From NCBI RefSeq assembly GCF_008704935.1, contig NZ_CP023692.1, positions 1,426,001 to 1,490,000 of the forward strand: 64,000 nucleotides of DNA. Reading direction: 5' to 3'. Shown piece by piece: positions 30,753-39,476 of the stretch. The first letter of the stretch is position 1; each line of letters begins with the position of its first letter. The notes below the pieces were generated by a model. That model was not told where the DNA came from. It saw only the letters and a list, made by a program, of their open reading frames with translations, and did not search any database. The position numbers and the translations under genes are program-made. The stretch comes from Streptomyces vinaceus. GTDB lineage: Bacteria; Actinomycetota; Actinomycetes; Streptomycetales; Streptomycetaceae.

Positions 30753-33547
30753 CCGGACGTTTGGGTCGACCCAGGGGATCGCCGCCCCGGCAGCCGACCG
30801 GGCGCGCCCCGGGCCTGCCCGCGCGCCGCTCCCGGGGCGCCCGCAGCGTCGCCGGTCAGGTCTTCGCGCTCATGGCGTTCATCGTCGTCCTGCTGATCAC
30901 CGCGGCCGCGCTCGCCCTCGTCTTCCAGGAGCGGTACGGCACCGAACGCGACGCGCGCCACCGCTCGCTGGCCGCCGCCGAGGCCTTCGCCCACGCCCCC
31001 GGCCTGCCCGAGGCCCTGAGGTCGCGGAATCCGACGGCCGAGCTCCAGCCCCTGGCGGAGGCCGCGCGGCAGGCCGCGGGCGTCGATTTCATCGCGGTGA
31101 TGACGCCCGACGGGCTGCGCTACACCGACTCCCGGCCGGAGCTGATCGGCAAGCGGGCCACCGGCGACCTCTCACGCGCCGTGGCCGGGCATCCCTTCAC
31201 CGAGGTCTACACGGGCTCGCCGAGCGACGCGGTCCGCGCCGTGGTCCCCGTACGGGACGCGAGCGGCAAGGTCATCGGCCTGGTCGGCACCGGCATCGAG
31301 ATCGCCACCGTCTCCGACTCGGTCGCCGGGCAGCTGCCCCTGCTGCTCGGCGCGGCGGCCGGCGCGCTGCTGCTCGGTACGGGCGGCGCCGCCCTGGTCA
31401 GCCGGCGGCTGCGGCGCCAGACCCGGGGCCTGGGCGAGGCCGACATGGCCCGGATGAACGAACACCACGAGGCCGTCCTGCACGCGGTGCGCGAGGGCGT
31501 CCTGATCATCAGCGAGGACCAGCGGCTGTTGCTCGCCAACGACGAGGCCCGGCGGCTGCTGGACCTGCCGGCCGACGCCGAGCAGCGCCACGTGAGCGAG
31601 CTCGGCCTCGACCCGCGCACCACCTCGCTGCTGGTCTCCGGACGGGTGGCCACGGACGAGGTGCACCTGGCCGGGGACCGGCTCCTGGCCGTCAACGTGC
31701 GCCCGACCAAGCCGTACGGGGGACACCCGTCCGGCAGCGTCATGACCCTGCGCGACACCACCGAGCTCGCCGCGCTGTCCGGCCGCGCCGAGGTGGCCCG
31801 GGAGCGGCTCCAGATGCTGTACGAGGCGGGGGTGCGGATCGGGACCACGCTGGACGTGGTGCGCACCGCCGAGGAGCTCTCCGAGGTGGCCGTCCCCCGC
31901 TTCGCGGACTTCGTCACGGTGGAGCTGCTGGAGCCCGTGCTGAAGGGCGAGGAGCCCGCGCGGGCCTCCGGCGCCTACACGGAGATGCGCCGGGCGGCGA
32001 TGAGCGGGGTGCGCTCCGACCAGCCGTTGCAGCCGGTCGGCGACATCATCCGCTTCGTCGTGCCGACCGCGCCGATGGCCACGGCCCTGGACGCCGGGCA
32101 CGCGGTGCTCGCCCCCGATCTGAACGCGGCGATGGGCTGGCGGGCCCAGGACGAGGCCGGCACCCGCCAGGCCCTGGACTACGGGCTGCACTCGCTGATC
32201 TCGGTGCCGCTCCAGGCCCGCGGGGTGGTCCTGGGGATGGCGAACTTCTGGCGGGCGGCCGACACCCCGGAGGCCTTCGACGAGGAGGACCTGTCGTTCG
32301 CCGAGGAGCTGGGGGCGCGGGCGGCCGTCTCGATCGACAACGCCCGCCGCTACACCCGGGAGCACGCGACCGCGGTGGCCCTCCAGCGCAGCCTGCTGCC
32401 CCGGGTGCTGCCGGACCAGACCGCGGTGGACGTGGCCTTCCGGTACCTGCCGGCGAAGGCCGGGGTGGGCGGGGACTGGTTCGACGTGATCCCGCTGGCC
32501 GGCGCCCGGGTCGCGCTGGTCGTCGGCGACGTCGTCGGGCACGGGGTGCACGCGGCGGCCACGATGGGCCGGCTGCGGACCGCCGTGCACAACTTCTCCT
32601 CCCTGGACATGCCGCCGGACGAGCTCCTGGGGCACCTGGACGAGCTGATCCACCGGATCGACCAGAACGAGGCCGGGGGCTCCGGGGACCCCGCGGAGGG
32701 GGCGGGCGAGGCGGCCGGGGTCACCGGCGCCACCTGCCTGTACGCGGTGTACGACCAGGTCTCCGGGGTCTGCGCGATGGCCAGCGCCGGACACCCCGGA
32801 CCGGCTCTGGTCCGGCCGGACGGGGTGGTGGAGTTCCCGCAGCTGCCCGCCGGGCTGCCGCTCGGGGTGGGCGGCATGCCCTTCGAGGCCGTGGAGCTGC
32901 GGCTGCCGGAGGCGAGCCGGCTCGTCCTGTTCACGGACGGCCTGCTGGAGGACCGCGACCGGGACTTCGACACCGGACTGGGCCTGCTGGCCGAGACGCT
33001 CTCCCACCCCGGCCGCAGCCCCGAGCAGGCCTGCGCCGACGTACTGGCCGCGCTGCTCTTCCCGGCGCCGAGCGACGACATCGCGCTGCTGATCGCCGAC
33101 ACGCGGCGGCTGGAGGAGGACCGGATCGCCGAGTGGGAGGTGCCGCCCGATCCGGCCGCGGTCTCCCGGGTGCGGGGTGCGGGCTCGGCGCAGCTCGCCG
33201 CCTGGGGGCTGGGGGACCTCGCGTTCACGGCCGAGCTCATCCTCAGCGAGCTCATCACCAACGCCATCCGGTACGGGAACGCGCCGATCCGGGTGCGGCT
33301 GCTGCGCGACCGCAGCCTGATCTGCGAGGTCTCCGACGGCAGCAGCACCTCGCCGCACCTGCGGTACGCGGCGACCACCGACGAGGGCGGCCGGGGCCTG
33401 TTCCTCGTCGCGCAGTACGCCGAGCGCTGGGGCACCCGGTACACCGAGCGCGGCAAGGTGATCTGGGCGGAGCTGGCGTTGACCGGTGGGCCGGAGCCGG
33501 CCGCGCCCGTACCGGACCTGGCGGCGCTGGAGGACCTGGCCTGGTGA
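30749..33547 (+). CDS. Membrane-anchored sensor SpoIIE-type phosphatase with PAS, GAF and RsbW-like kinase domains
   Basis: A 932-residue signalling protein of the partner-switching kind. Order: Arg/Pro-rich start; TM1 (about 37-60); extracytoplasmic Cache/PAS-like sensor of the CitA/DcuS type (about 61-185, AAGVDFIAVMTPDGLRYTDS); TM2 (about 190-212); PAS (about 235-330, EGVLIISEDQRLLLANDEA); GAF (about 350-525); PP2C/SpoIIE phosphatase (about 535-780, GGDWFDVIPL, VVGDVVGHGVHAA, SDDIALLIAD with metal Asp); and a C-terminal GHKL ATPase (about 790-910, ELITNAIRYG, GGRGLFLVAQY). It would dephosphorylate an anti-anti-sigma factor and may phosphorylate one too. ATG overlaps the upstream stop (ATGA). 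Confidence 0.92.
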   Translation: MTGRLGRPRGSPPRQPTGRAPGLPARRSRGARSVAGQVFALMAFIVVLLITAAALALVFQERYGTERDARHRSLAAAEAFAHAPGLPEALRSRNPTAELQPLAEAARQAAGVDFIAVMTPDGLRYTDSRPELIGKRATGDLSRAVAGHPFTEVYTGSPSDAVRAVVPVRDASGKVIGLVGTGIEIATVSDSVAGQLPLLLGAAAGALLLGTGGAALVSRRLRRQTRGLGEADMARMNEHHEAVLHAVREGVLIISEDQRLLLANDEARRLLDLPADAEQRHVSELGLDPRTTSLLVSGRVATDEVHLAGDRLLAVNVRPTKPYGGHPSGSVMTLRDTTELAALSGRAEVARERLQMLYEAGVRIGTTLDVVRTAEELSEVAVPRFADFVTVELLEPVLKGEEPARASGAYTEMRRAAMSGVRSDQPLQPVGDIIRFVVPTAPMATALDAGHAVLAPDLNAAMGWRAQDEAGTRQALDYGLHSLISVPLQARGVVLGMANFWRAADTPEAFDEEDLSFAEELGARAAVSIDNARRYTREHATAVALQRSLLPRVLPDQTAVDVAFRYLPAKAGVGGDWFDVIPLAGARVALVVGDVVGHGVHAAATMGRLRTAVHNFSSLDMPPDELLGHLDELIHRIDQNEAGGSGDPAEGAGEAAGVTGATCLYAVYDQVSGVCAMASAGHPGPALVRPDGVVEFPQLPAGLPLGVGGMPFEAVELRLPEASRLVLFTDGLLEDRDRDFDTGLGLLAETLSHPGRSPEQACADVLAALLFPAPSDDIALLIADTRRLEEDRIAEWEVPPDPAAVSRVRGAGSAQLAAWGLGDLAFTAELILSELITNAIRYGNAPIRVRLLRDRSLICEVSDGSSTSPHLRYAATTDEGGRGLFLVAQYAERWGTRYTERGKVIWAELALTGGPEPAAPVPDLAALEDLAW

Positions 33548-33603
33548 CCGGGGCCACGGCGTAACGATTCACCCGTACGGTCGCCGGCGGGACCCCGGGG
33601 AGC

Positions 33604-35670
33604 TCAGCGGTTCCCGCCGGCCACCGTTCGGGCGAGCAGGACCGCCACGTCGTCCTGCGGGGCCTCCGGCAGCAGCCGGGCCAGGATGTCGTCGCACAGC
33701 GCGTCCAGGGGCTGTCCGGCCTCGCGCAGCGCACGTCCCAGCTCGGCCATGCCCTGGTCGAGGTCGCGGTCGCGGGACTCGATGAGGCCGTCGGTGTAGA
33801 GCACGAGCAGACTGCCGGGCGGCAGGGCGACCTCCTCGGTGCGGAACTCCTGCCCGCCCGTGCCCAGCGGGGTGCCCGGCGGGCCGTCGAGGAAGGTCAC
33901 CTCCCCGCCGGCCGTGACCACGGCCGGCGGCGGGTGGCCGGCGCGGGCGATGACGCAGCCGCCCGTGGCCGGGTCGTGGACGGCGTAGACGCAGGTGGCC
34001 ATCTCGTCCTCGCCCAGGTCGGCGACGGCCTCGTCGAGCGAGCGCAGCAGCCGGGTCGGGGAGACGTCCTGGCGGGCCAGGGTGCGGACGGCGGTGCGCA
34101 GCTGGCCCATGACGGCGGCGGCGTGGATGCCGTGGCCCATGACGTCCCCGATGACCAGGCCGGTGCGGCCCCCGGGCAGCTGGATGACGTCGAACCAGTC
34201 GCCGCCGACGTCGTGGTCGCTGGCGGGCAGGTAGCGGCCGGTCAGTTCCAGGCCGGAGACCCGGGGCAGGGCGCTGTTGCTGAGGCTGCGCTGGAGGGTC
34301 AGGGCGGCCCGGCGCTGGTTGGTGTACATCCGGGCGTTGTCGATGTTGAGGGCCGCCCGGGCGACCACCTCGTCGATCAGGACGGCGTCCTGCTCGTCGA
34401 AGGGCTCGCGGTCGGTCGTCCGGGTCACGGTGACCGCGCCGAGCACGGTGCCGCGGGCGAGGAGCGGGATCAGCCGGGCGGAGCCGAGCGTGGCGAGGTA
34501 GTCGCGCAGCTCGGCGGCGCGCGGGTCGGGCAGCAGCGCGTGGACGTCGGACCGGTACAGGTTCATGGCCCGGCCCTCGGCGATGACGCGCTCGTAGACG
34601 GAGTCGGGCGGGATCTGGAAGGTCTGGCCGGGTGCCAGCCGGGCGGTGGGGGCGTCGGGGTCGGGGAACTCGACCGCGATGCGCCGGAGCACGCCCTCGT
34701 GGGTGGCCGCCGCGTCGTCGGGGGCGAGGACGGTCTCCAGCAGCTGTACGTCGGCCGAGTCGGCCAGCTGGGGCACGAGGACCTGCACGATCTCCCGGGC
34801 GGTCTGGCTGAGGTCGAGGGTGGTGCCGATGCGGGTACCGGCTTCCGCCAGGACGGCGAAGCGGCGGCGGGCCCGCTCGGCCTCGCCCTGGGCCTGCTGG
34901 CTGTCGGTGATGTCGATGAGGGAGGCGATCACGCCGAGCGGGCGGCCGGAGACGTCGAGGAGGGGGGCGTACGAGCAGGACCAGGTGTGGTCGTGTCCGG
35001 GGTCGGCCGGGGTCCGGCCGGTGCGGCGGACGTCGACGACGGCGGTCCCCCGGTCCAGCACCTGGCGCATGGTCGCTTCGAGCGCGGCGGCGTTGACGCC
35101 GGGAACGACCTCGGTGAGCCGTTTGCCGAGGTGCGCGGCGGCCGAGACGCCGTTCATCCGGGCCAGGGCGTCGTTGACGCGCAGGAAGCGCAGGTCGGGG
35201 CCGAGGGTGGCCAGACCGATGGGCGACTGGGTGAACAGGCTCTGGAGGGCGGCGAGCGAGTCCCGCATGCGCAGGACCTCGGAGGTCTCCACGGCGATCA
35301 GCATGGCCCCGGTGCGGCCCTGCGGATCGGCGGCGGGGACGATCCACATCTCCATGGTGACGCGGTGCCCGTCGCGGTGGCGCACGGGGAGGGTGCCGAC
35401 GACCGTCTCGCCCGCCTGGACGCGCCGGGTCAGATCGTCCGCGAGGGCGTGGTTGGCCTCGGGGACGAGGACGGAGGTGCCGGGGAGGCCGATGATGTCC
35501 TCGGGGCGGTGCCCGAGCAGGTCCTGGGCGGCGAGTGACCATTCGACGATGATCCCGTCGGCGTCCTCCCGCCACAGCGCGATCGGCAGGAGTTCGCTGA
35601 GTACGCCCGCGTACCCGACGGCCGCGGCCGGCTGATCCGGGACTTCACTCGTCGACTGGTATGTGTCCAC
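33604..35670 (-). CDS. Soluble PAS-PAS-GAF-SpoIIE phosphatase
   Basis: A 688-residue cytoplasmic phosphatase. PAS 1 about 22-135 (LLPIALWREDADGIIVEWS), PAS 2 about 140-260 (FTQSPIGLATLGPDLRFLRVNDA), GAF about 275-440, SpoIIE/PP2C about 460-680 with GGDWFDVIQL, VIGDVMGHGIHAA and QDDVAVLLAR. No membrane segment and no GHKL ATPase, unlike the convergent paralogue at 30749. Likely targets are STAS-domain anti-anti-sigma factors; none is encoded nearby. ATG 35670; no clear ribosome site. Confidence 0.92.
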   Translation of the reverse strand: MDTYQSTSEVPDQPAAAVGYAGVLSELLPIALWREDADGIIVEWSLAAQDLLGHRPEDIIGLPGTSVLVPEANHALADDLTRRVQAGETVVGTLPVRHRDGHRVTMEMWIVPAADPQGRTGAMLIAVETSEVLRMRDSLAALQSLFTQSPIGLATLGPDLRFLRVNDALARMNGVSAAAHLGKRLTEVVPGVNAAALEATMRQVLDRGTAVVDVRRTGRTPADPGHDHTWSCSYAPLLDVSGRPLGVIASLIDITDSQQAQGEAERARRRFAVLAEAGTRIGTTLDLSQTAREIVQVLVPQLADSADVQLLETVLAPDDAAATHEGVLRRIAVEFPDPDAPTARLAPGQTFQIPPDSVYERVIAEGRAMNLYRSDVHALLPDPRAAELRDYLATLGSARLIPLLARGTVLGAVTVTRTTDREPFDEQDAVLIDEVVARAALNIDNARMYTNQRRAALTLQRSLSNSALPRVSGLELTGRYLPASDHDVGGDWFDVIQLPGGRTGLVIGDVMGHGIHAAAVMGQLRTAVRTLARQDVSPTRLLRSLDEAVADLGEDEMATCVYAVHDPATGGCVIARAGHPPPAVVTAGGEVTFLDGPPGTPLGTGGQEFRTEEVALPPGSLLVLYTDGLIESRDRDLDQGMAELGRALREAGQPLDALCDDILARLLPEAPQDDVAVLLARTVAGGNR

Positions 35671-35744
35671 CGCACCGACCTCACCCCGGGGGGTCCGATT
35701 CCTACCGATTCACCCTATCCGAGCCATCGGCGCGGGGCGCTGTG

Positions 35745-38700
35745 TCAGGCCGGTCCGCTGCGCTCCCTCGGGTACAGCCAGGGCAGGACGAAGGTGATCC
35801 AGAACAGGACGGCGTAGAGGATGAGGGCGGCCCACCATCCGCCGAGCCCCGTACGGCCGAACTGGATCAGGGCGGCGATCCCGCCCGCGATCAGGGCGGC
35901 CCCCGGCAGCAGCCACCACCGGTCGGTGCCGACGTACAGCACGGCCGCGGCGGCGAGGGCGAAGCAGGCCCCGACGATCAGCGTGCTCCAGCCTCCGACC
36001 TGCGGGAAGGGCGTACCGCGCAGCTGCCACAGGGCGACGGGTGGGCCGGCCAGCGCGAGCAGCAGGACGGGGACGCGCAGCCGGACCGGCCGGACCCACT
36101 GCCGGACCAGCGACGCCAGGGCCACCATGGCGTACAGGCAGACCGGGACCTGGGCGGGCAGCGAGGACCAGTGGGCGGTGGAGAACGCGACGCCCGTCCA
36201 CATCAGCGCGGACGCGATCAGCCCCCACGGCGGGGCCAGGACGCCGACCAGGACCGGCAGGTAGACCAGGGGCTTCAGCAGGCCGAGGACGCCCTGCACC
36301 ACACGGGCCCCCGCCTTGCCGGTGGGCTGGAGGGCCGGCCAGGCGAGGAGCCCGGCCCGCAGGGCCGCCCGGCGCGGATCCCGCGCCCGCAGCAGCGTGC
36401 CGACCTCTTCCCTGCCGATCCTGCCGAACGACTCCAGCCCGGCGTCGAACTCGGCCGGCGTCGCCAGGGGCGGCGGGTTCAGCGGGCGGTCCGGGGGCCG
36501 GTTGCCGCCCCGGAACCCCTTGCGGTTCAGCTCGGCGAGGTGAGGCAGCTCCTCGCGCAGGATCTCGTGCTGGCGCACGGCCGTGAGCACCTCTCGTACC
36601 CGGTCGTACGGATCCATGGCGCCGTTGGCGACCACGTTCTGCGCCCAGTGCTCCAGGAACACGTCGCCGAGGCCGGTCAGCTCGGCGATCTTCTCACCGA
36701 CCGCCGCGGGGTCGCGGGTGTCGGTGCGCCCGAGCGCGTCCCGCAGGCGCTCGTCGCCGGCGACGACCGACACCAGGGACGCCGCGCCGTCGAGCCGGCC
36801 CCAGGTCCAGTCGCTCATGCGCCAGCGGGCGCTGAGGAAGGCGGAGAAGTTGTTGAGCTGGTTCCCGCTGAGTTTGGCCCTGACCATGGCCTCCGGGGAC
36901 TCCTCGGCGGCCTCCGGCAGCACCCTGCGGGTGGCCCAGCTGGTGTTCGCCGCCGAGACGGTGTGGAAGCGGATGTCGGGAGCCTCGGCCAGCGGGTCCG
37001 GGCGCAGCGGGCCGAGCAGCACCTCGGCGTACGCGAGCGCGCCGGTCATCGGCCCGGCGCCGCGCGCGGCCGCGTGGAGGGCCTCGTAGCCCTCGACGTC
37101 GGGCACCAGGTGCAGGCCGATCTCGCCGGCCAGTTCCGCCAGCCCCGCCCACAGGCGCGTGAAGCCCTGCGGCACCTCGTCCGGGCCCGGGTCGGCGCCG
37201 GGTTCCGGAGCGCACGGCGGGCTCCCTCCGGTGACGGCCGTCGCGAGGTTCGCCGCCCACCTCTCCCACTCCCCGGGAGGGTCGCCGGGCGAGGGCCCCG
37301 TCGGCAGGAGGGAGCCCAGCAGGCGCGTCGCCTCACGGTAGGGGGATGCGGCATCGCCGGGGAGCGTCCCGCGGAGGAGTGAGCACCGGTAGCGGTCGAG
37401 GAGGAGCCGGTCCCGGGCGGCGGTCAGCGTGGCGGCGGCGGAGCGGCAGGCGAACAGCCGCCGCCGGTAGCCCTCGACCCGCTCCGCGTCCGCCCGCTCC
37501 GCGTCCGCGTCACCGGGCCGGGCGGCCGCCGGCCGGGGGCGGGCCTCGTGGGCCTCCAGCCAGTCCATGAGCAGCCGTACGGTACGCGCCAGGGCCAGCG
37601 GCGAGTATCCCGGTCCGGGGAACGCGCCGGGCGCCACCGCCAGGCGCTCCGACGCCGCGCGCAGCCGGGAGAACAGGACGGTCGAGCCGTCCCCCGCGCA
37701 CCTGTCCAGCGCTTCCAGCGGCCCCGGGCCCGCCGGCAGGGGGAGCGCGTCCGGGCCGGTCACCTCCGCAGGGTCCTCCAGCAGGCGGATGAGCCGCAGG
37801 GCCTCCGCCGCACCGGCCCGTTCGGCGTAGGCCCCGCGCCGGGCCACGGCCGTGTCCTCCAGCTCGGCGAGGGTCGGGGGGAGCACCCCCGCCGCGGCGT
37901 GCCGGCGCTGGGCCGCGGCCTCGGCGGCGCGCAGTTCGAGGTCGTCGTCGCGCAGGGACTCGGAGCCGGTCTTCACCGTCAGGGACTTCACCGCGATCCG
38001 GACCAGCCGGGTGACGCGGCGGCTCGTCCCGGGCTCGGGAGGGGGCGGGAACGGCGGGACGGGCTGGAGGAAGAGCAGCCAGCGGTCGGCCTTGCGGGCG
38101 ACCGGGGCCCCGGCGAGGGCCCGTACGGCCCAGGCGACGGGGATGTTGTCGAGCAGGCCGCCGTCCATGAGCTCCGCGCAGCCGTTCAGGTTCTCGTCGG
38201 GGTAGCCGGTCTCGCTGCTCACCCCGCGCATGTCGACCCGGGGCGGGTCCTCCACCGGCTGCGGGCCGTTGCCCACGTACACCCGGGCCGGTTCGAAGGC
38301 ACCCGGGAACGAGGAGGAGGCGCGGGCCGCGTAGGCCAGCCGGTTCAGCGCCGGCTCGCGCGCCGCGCCGGTGCCGTCGAGGGGGAAGTCGGTCAGCGAG
38401 GTGCGGTGGCGGAAGCGGAAGTAGGCGTTCGAGCGGCCGACCGGCATCGGCCGGCCGAGGGTGGGCCGCACCCGGTCCTGCCGGGGGCGCAGCCGCGTGG
38501 CCGTCAGGATCAGCCGGAGCGAGGCCGGGGGCACCCAGTCCGCCGGGGCCTGCGCGAGGAGCCGGGCCAGCGAGGCGCGCAGCTCCTGGTAGAAGACCTC
38601 GTCGCCGCGCATCAGCGAGGCCGGCACGTGGAAGGGGGTGGAACGGCGCAGCAGTCCTTCGAGGTCGCCCAGGCGCAGCCACACGTCCCGCACTCCCGGC

Positions 38701-38984
38701 CCGAAGGGCATCCCGTACACGAGGTGGCAGGCCAGCAGTACGCCGTTGAGCCCCCCTGCGCTGGTCCCGGCGAGGACGTCGATGTCGACGTCCTCGTAAC
38801 GGCACGCCTTCAGCAGGCCCGGGTAGAGACCCGCTCCGGGGCCGGGTTCCTGCCCGGCCGCCGCCCGCAGCGCCGCCGTCTCGCAGCAGGCCCCGCCCAT
38901 CCAGACGGCGAGGCTGACCCCGCCGCGCATCGCGAGGGCCAGGCGCAGTCCGGTACTGCGCCGACCCGGCCGGTCGTCGCTCAT
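35745..38984 (-). CDS. Large patatin-like phospholipase with C-terminal membrane helices
   Basis: A 1079-residue protein. The N-terminal patatin domain (about 10-310) has the oxyanion stretch MRGGVSLAVWMGG, the nucleophile GTSAGG (GxSxG) and the catalytic Asp in ELMDGGLLDNIPV, giving a Ser-Asp dyad lipid acyl hydrolase. The middle (about 310-870) is a helical region of the DUF3376 type seen in actinobacterial patatin-like proteins. The last about 200 residues hold five or six hydrophobic helices (LVYLPVLVGVLAPPWGLI, VCLYAMVALASL, VPVLLLALAGPPVAL, LIVGACFALAAAAVLYV, LLPGAALIAGGIAAL, LILYAVLFWITFVLPWLY). The enzyme is therefore probably held at the membrane. Substrate unknown. Confidence 0.9.
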   Translation of the reverse strand: MSDDRPGRRSTGLRLALAMRGGVSLAVWMGGACCETAALRAAAGQEPGPGAGLYPGLLKACRYEDVDIDVLAGTSAGGLNGVLLACHLVYGMPFGPGVRDVWLRLGDLEGLLRRSTPFHVPASLMRGDEVFYQELRASLARLLAQAPADWVPPASLRLILTATRLRPRQDRVRPTLGRPMPVGRSNAYFRFRHRTSLTDFPLDGTGAAREPALNRLAYAARASSSFPGAFEPARVYVGNGPQPVEDPPRVDMRGVSSETGYPDENLNGCAELMDGGLLDNIPVAWAVRALAGAPVARKADRWLLFLQPVPPFPPPPEPGTSRRVTRLVRIAVKSLTVKTGSESLRDDDLELRAAEAAAQRRHAAAGVLPPTLAELEDTAVARRGAYAERAGAAEALRLIRLLEDPAEVTGPDALPLPAGPGPLEALDRCAGDGSTVLFSRLRAASERLAVAPGAFPGPGYSPLALARTVRLLMDWLEAHEARPRPAAARPGDADAERADAERVEGYRRRLFACRSAAATLTAARDRLLLDRYRCSLLRGTLPGDAASPYREATRLLGSLLPTGPSPGDPPGEWERWAANLATAVTGGSPPCAPEPGADPGPDEVPQGFTRLWAGLAELAGEIGLHLVPDVEGYEALHAAARGAGPMTGALAYAEVLLGPLRPDPLAEAPDIRFHTVSAANTSWATRRVLPEAAEESPEAMVRAKLSGNQLNNFSAFLSARWRMSDWTWGRLDGAASLVSVVAGDERLRDALGRTDTRDPAAVGEKIAELTGLGDVFLEHWAQNVVANGAMDPYDRVREVLTAVRQHEILREELPHLAELNRKGFRGGNRPPDRPLNPPPLATPAEFDAGLESFGRIGREEVGTLLRARDPRRAALRAGLLAWPALQPTGKAGARVVQGVLGLLKPLVYLPVLVGVLAPPWGLIASALMWTGVAFSTAHWSSLPAQVPVCLYAMVALASLVRQWVRPVRLRVPVLLLALAGPPVALWQLRGTPFPQVGGWSTLIVGACFALAAAAVLYVGTDRWWLLPGAALIAGGIAALIQFGRTGLGGWWAALILYAVLFWITFVLPWLYPRERSGPA

Positions 38985-39004
38985 GCCACCAGCTTGACCC
39001 CGGA

Positions 39005-39440
39005 TCAGGCGCGGCGCACCCGGGCCGCCGCCACCTCCCGGTTGCGGGTGGCGGAGCGGCAGAAGTTCCTTGTCAGGCCGGAGAGTTCACCTCCCGGTTC
39101 CACCCCGAGATCCCGTTTCACGAGCGCGCGGTACGTGTCGTACGCGCGCACGGCCTCGATCAGGTTCCCCTCCGCCAAGTGGGCCTCGATCAGGGCCCGC
39201 GATGACGCTCAGGGGTGAACGGCAGGTACCCGCCGAGGTCACCCAGCAGCACCTGCCGCAACTGCGGCAGTTCCAGGAGGAGTTCAACGAGATCCGCCGG
39301 TGCACGGGCGGGTGGGGCTGCTGCGTGGACGACTGCGGATGCCCGGTTGCCGGCGGACGTCTGCGACGCGGCCCTGGGCAAGGACGTCGTACGCCTCTCC
39401 GCGCGGCTGCTCCTGCTGCCGCGCCGCAGCGCGGAGGGCC
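39005..39440 (-). pseudogene. Remnant of a BTAD-domain (AfsR/SARP-type) regulator
   Basis: The minus strand from about 39205 down to the stop at 39005 encodes LIEAHLAEGNLIEAVRAYDT, YRALVKRDLGVEPGGEL and SGLTRNF. This is the end of a bacterial transcriptional activator domain (TPR-like BTAD), plus an Arg-rich tail. No start codon serves this frame. Just upstream the homologous reading continues in another frame (LVELLLELPQLRQVLLGDLG, then a stop near 39190), and further upstream in a third. I read this as one gene broken by at least two frameshifts with its N-terminus lost. Its upstream side is bounded by the recQ stop. The original was probably a pathway-specific or AfsR-like regulator. Confidence 0.7.
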
Positions 39441-39476
39441 TGACCTCCCCTGCCCCCTCCCCTCCTGCGGACCGGC

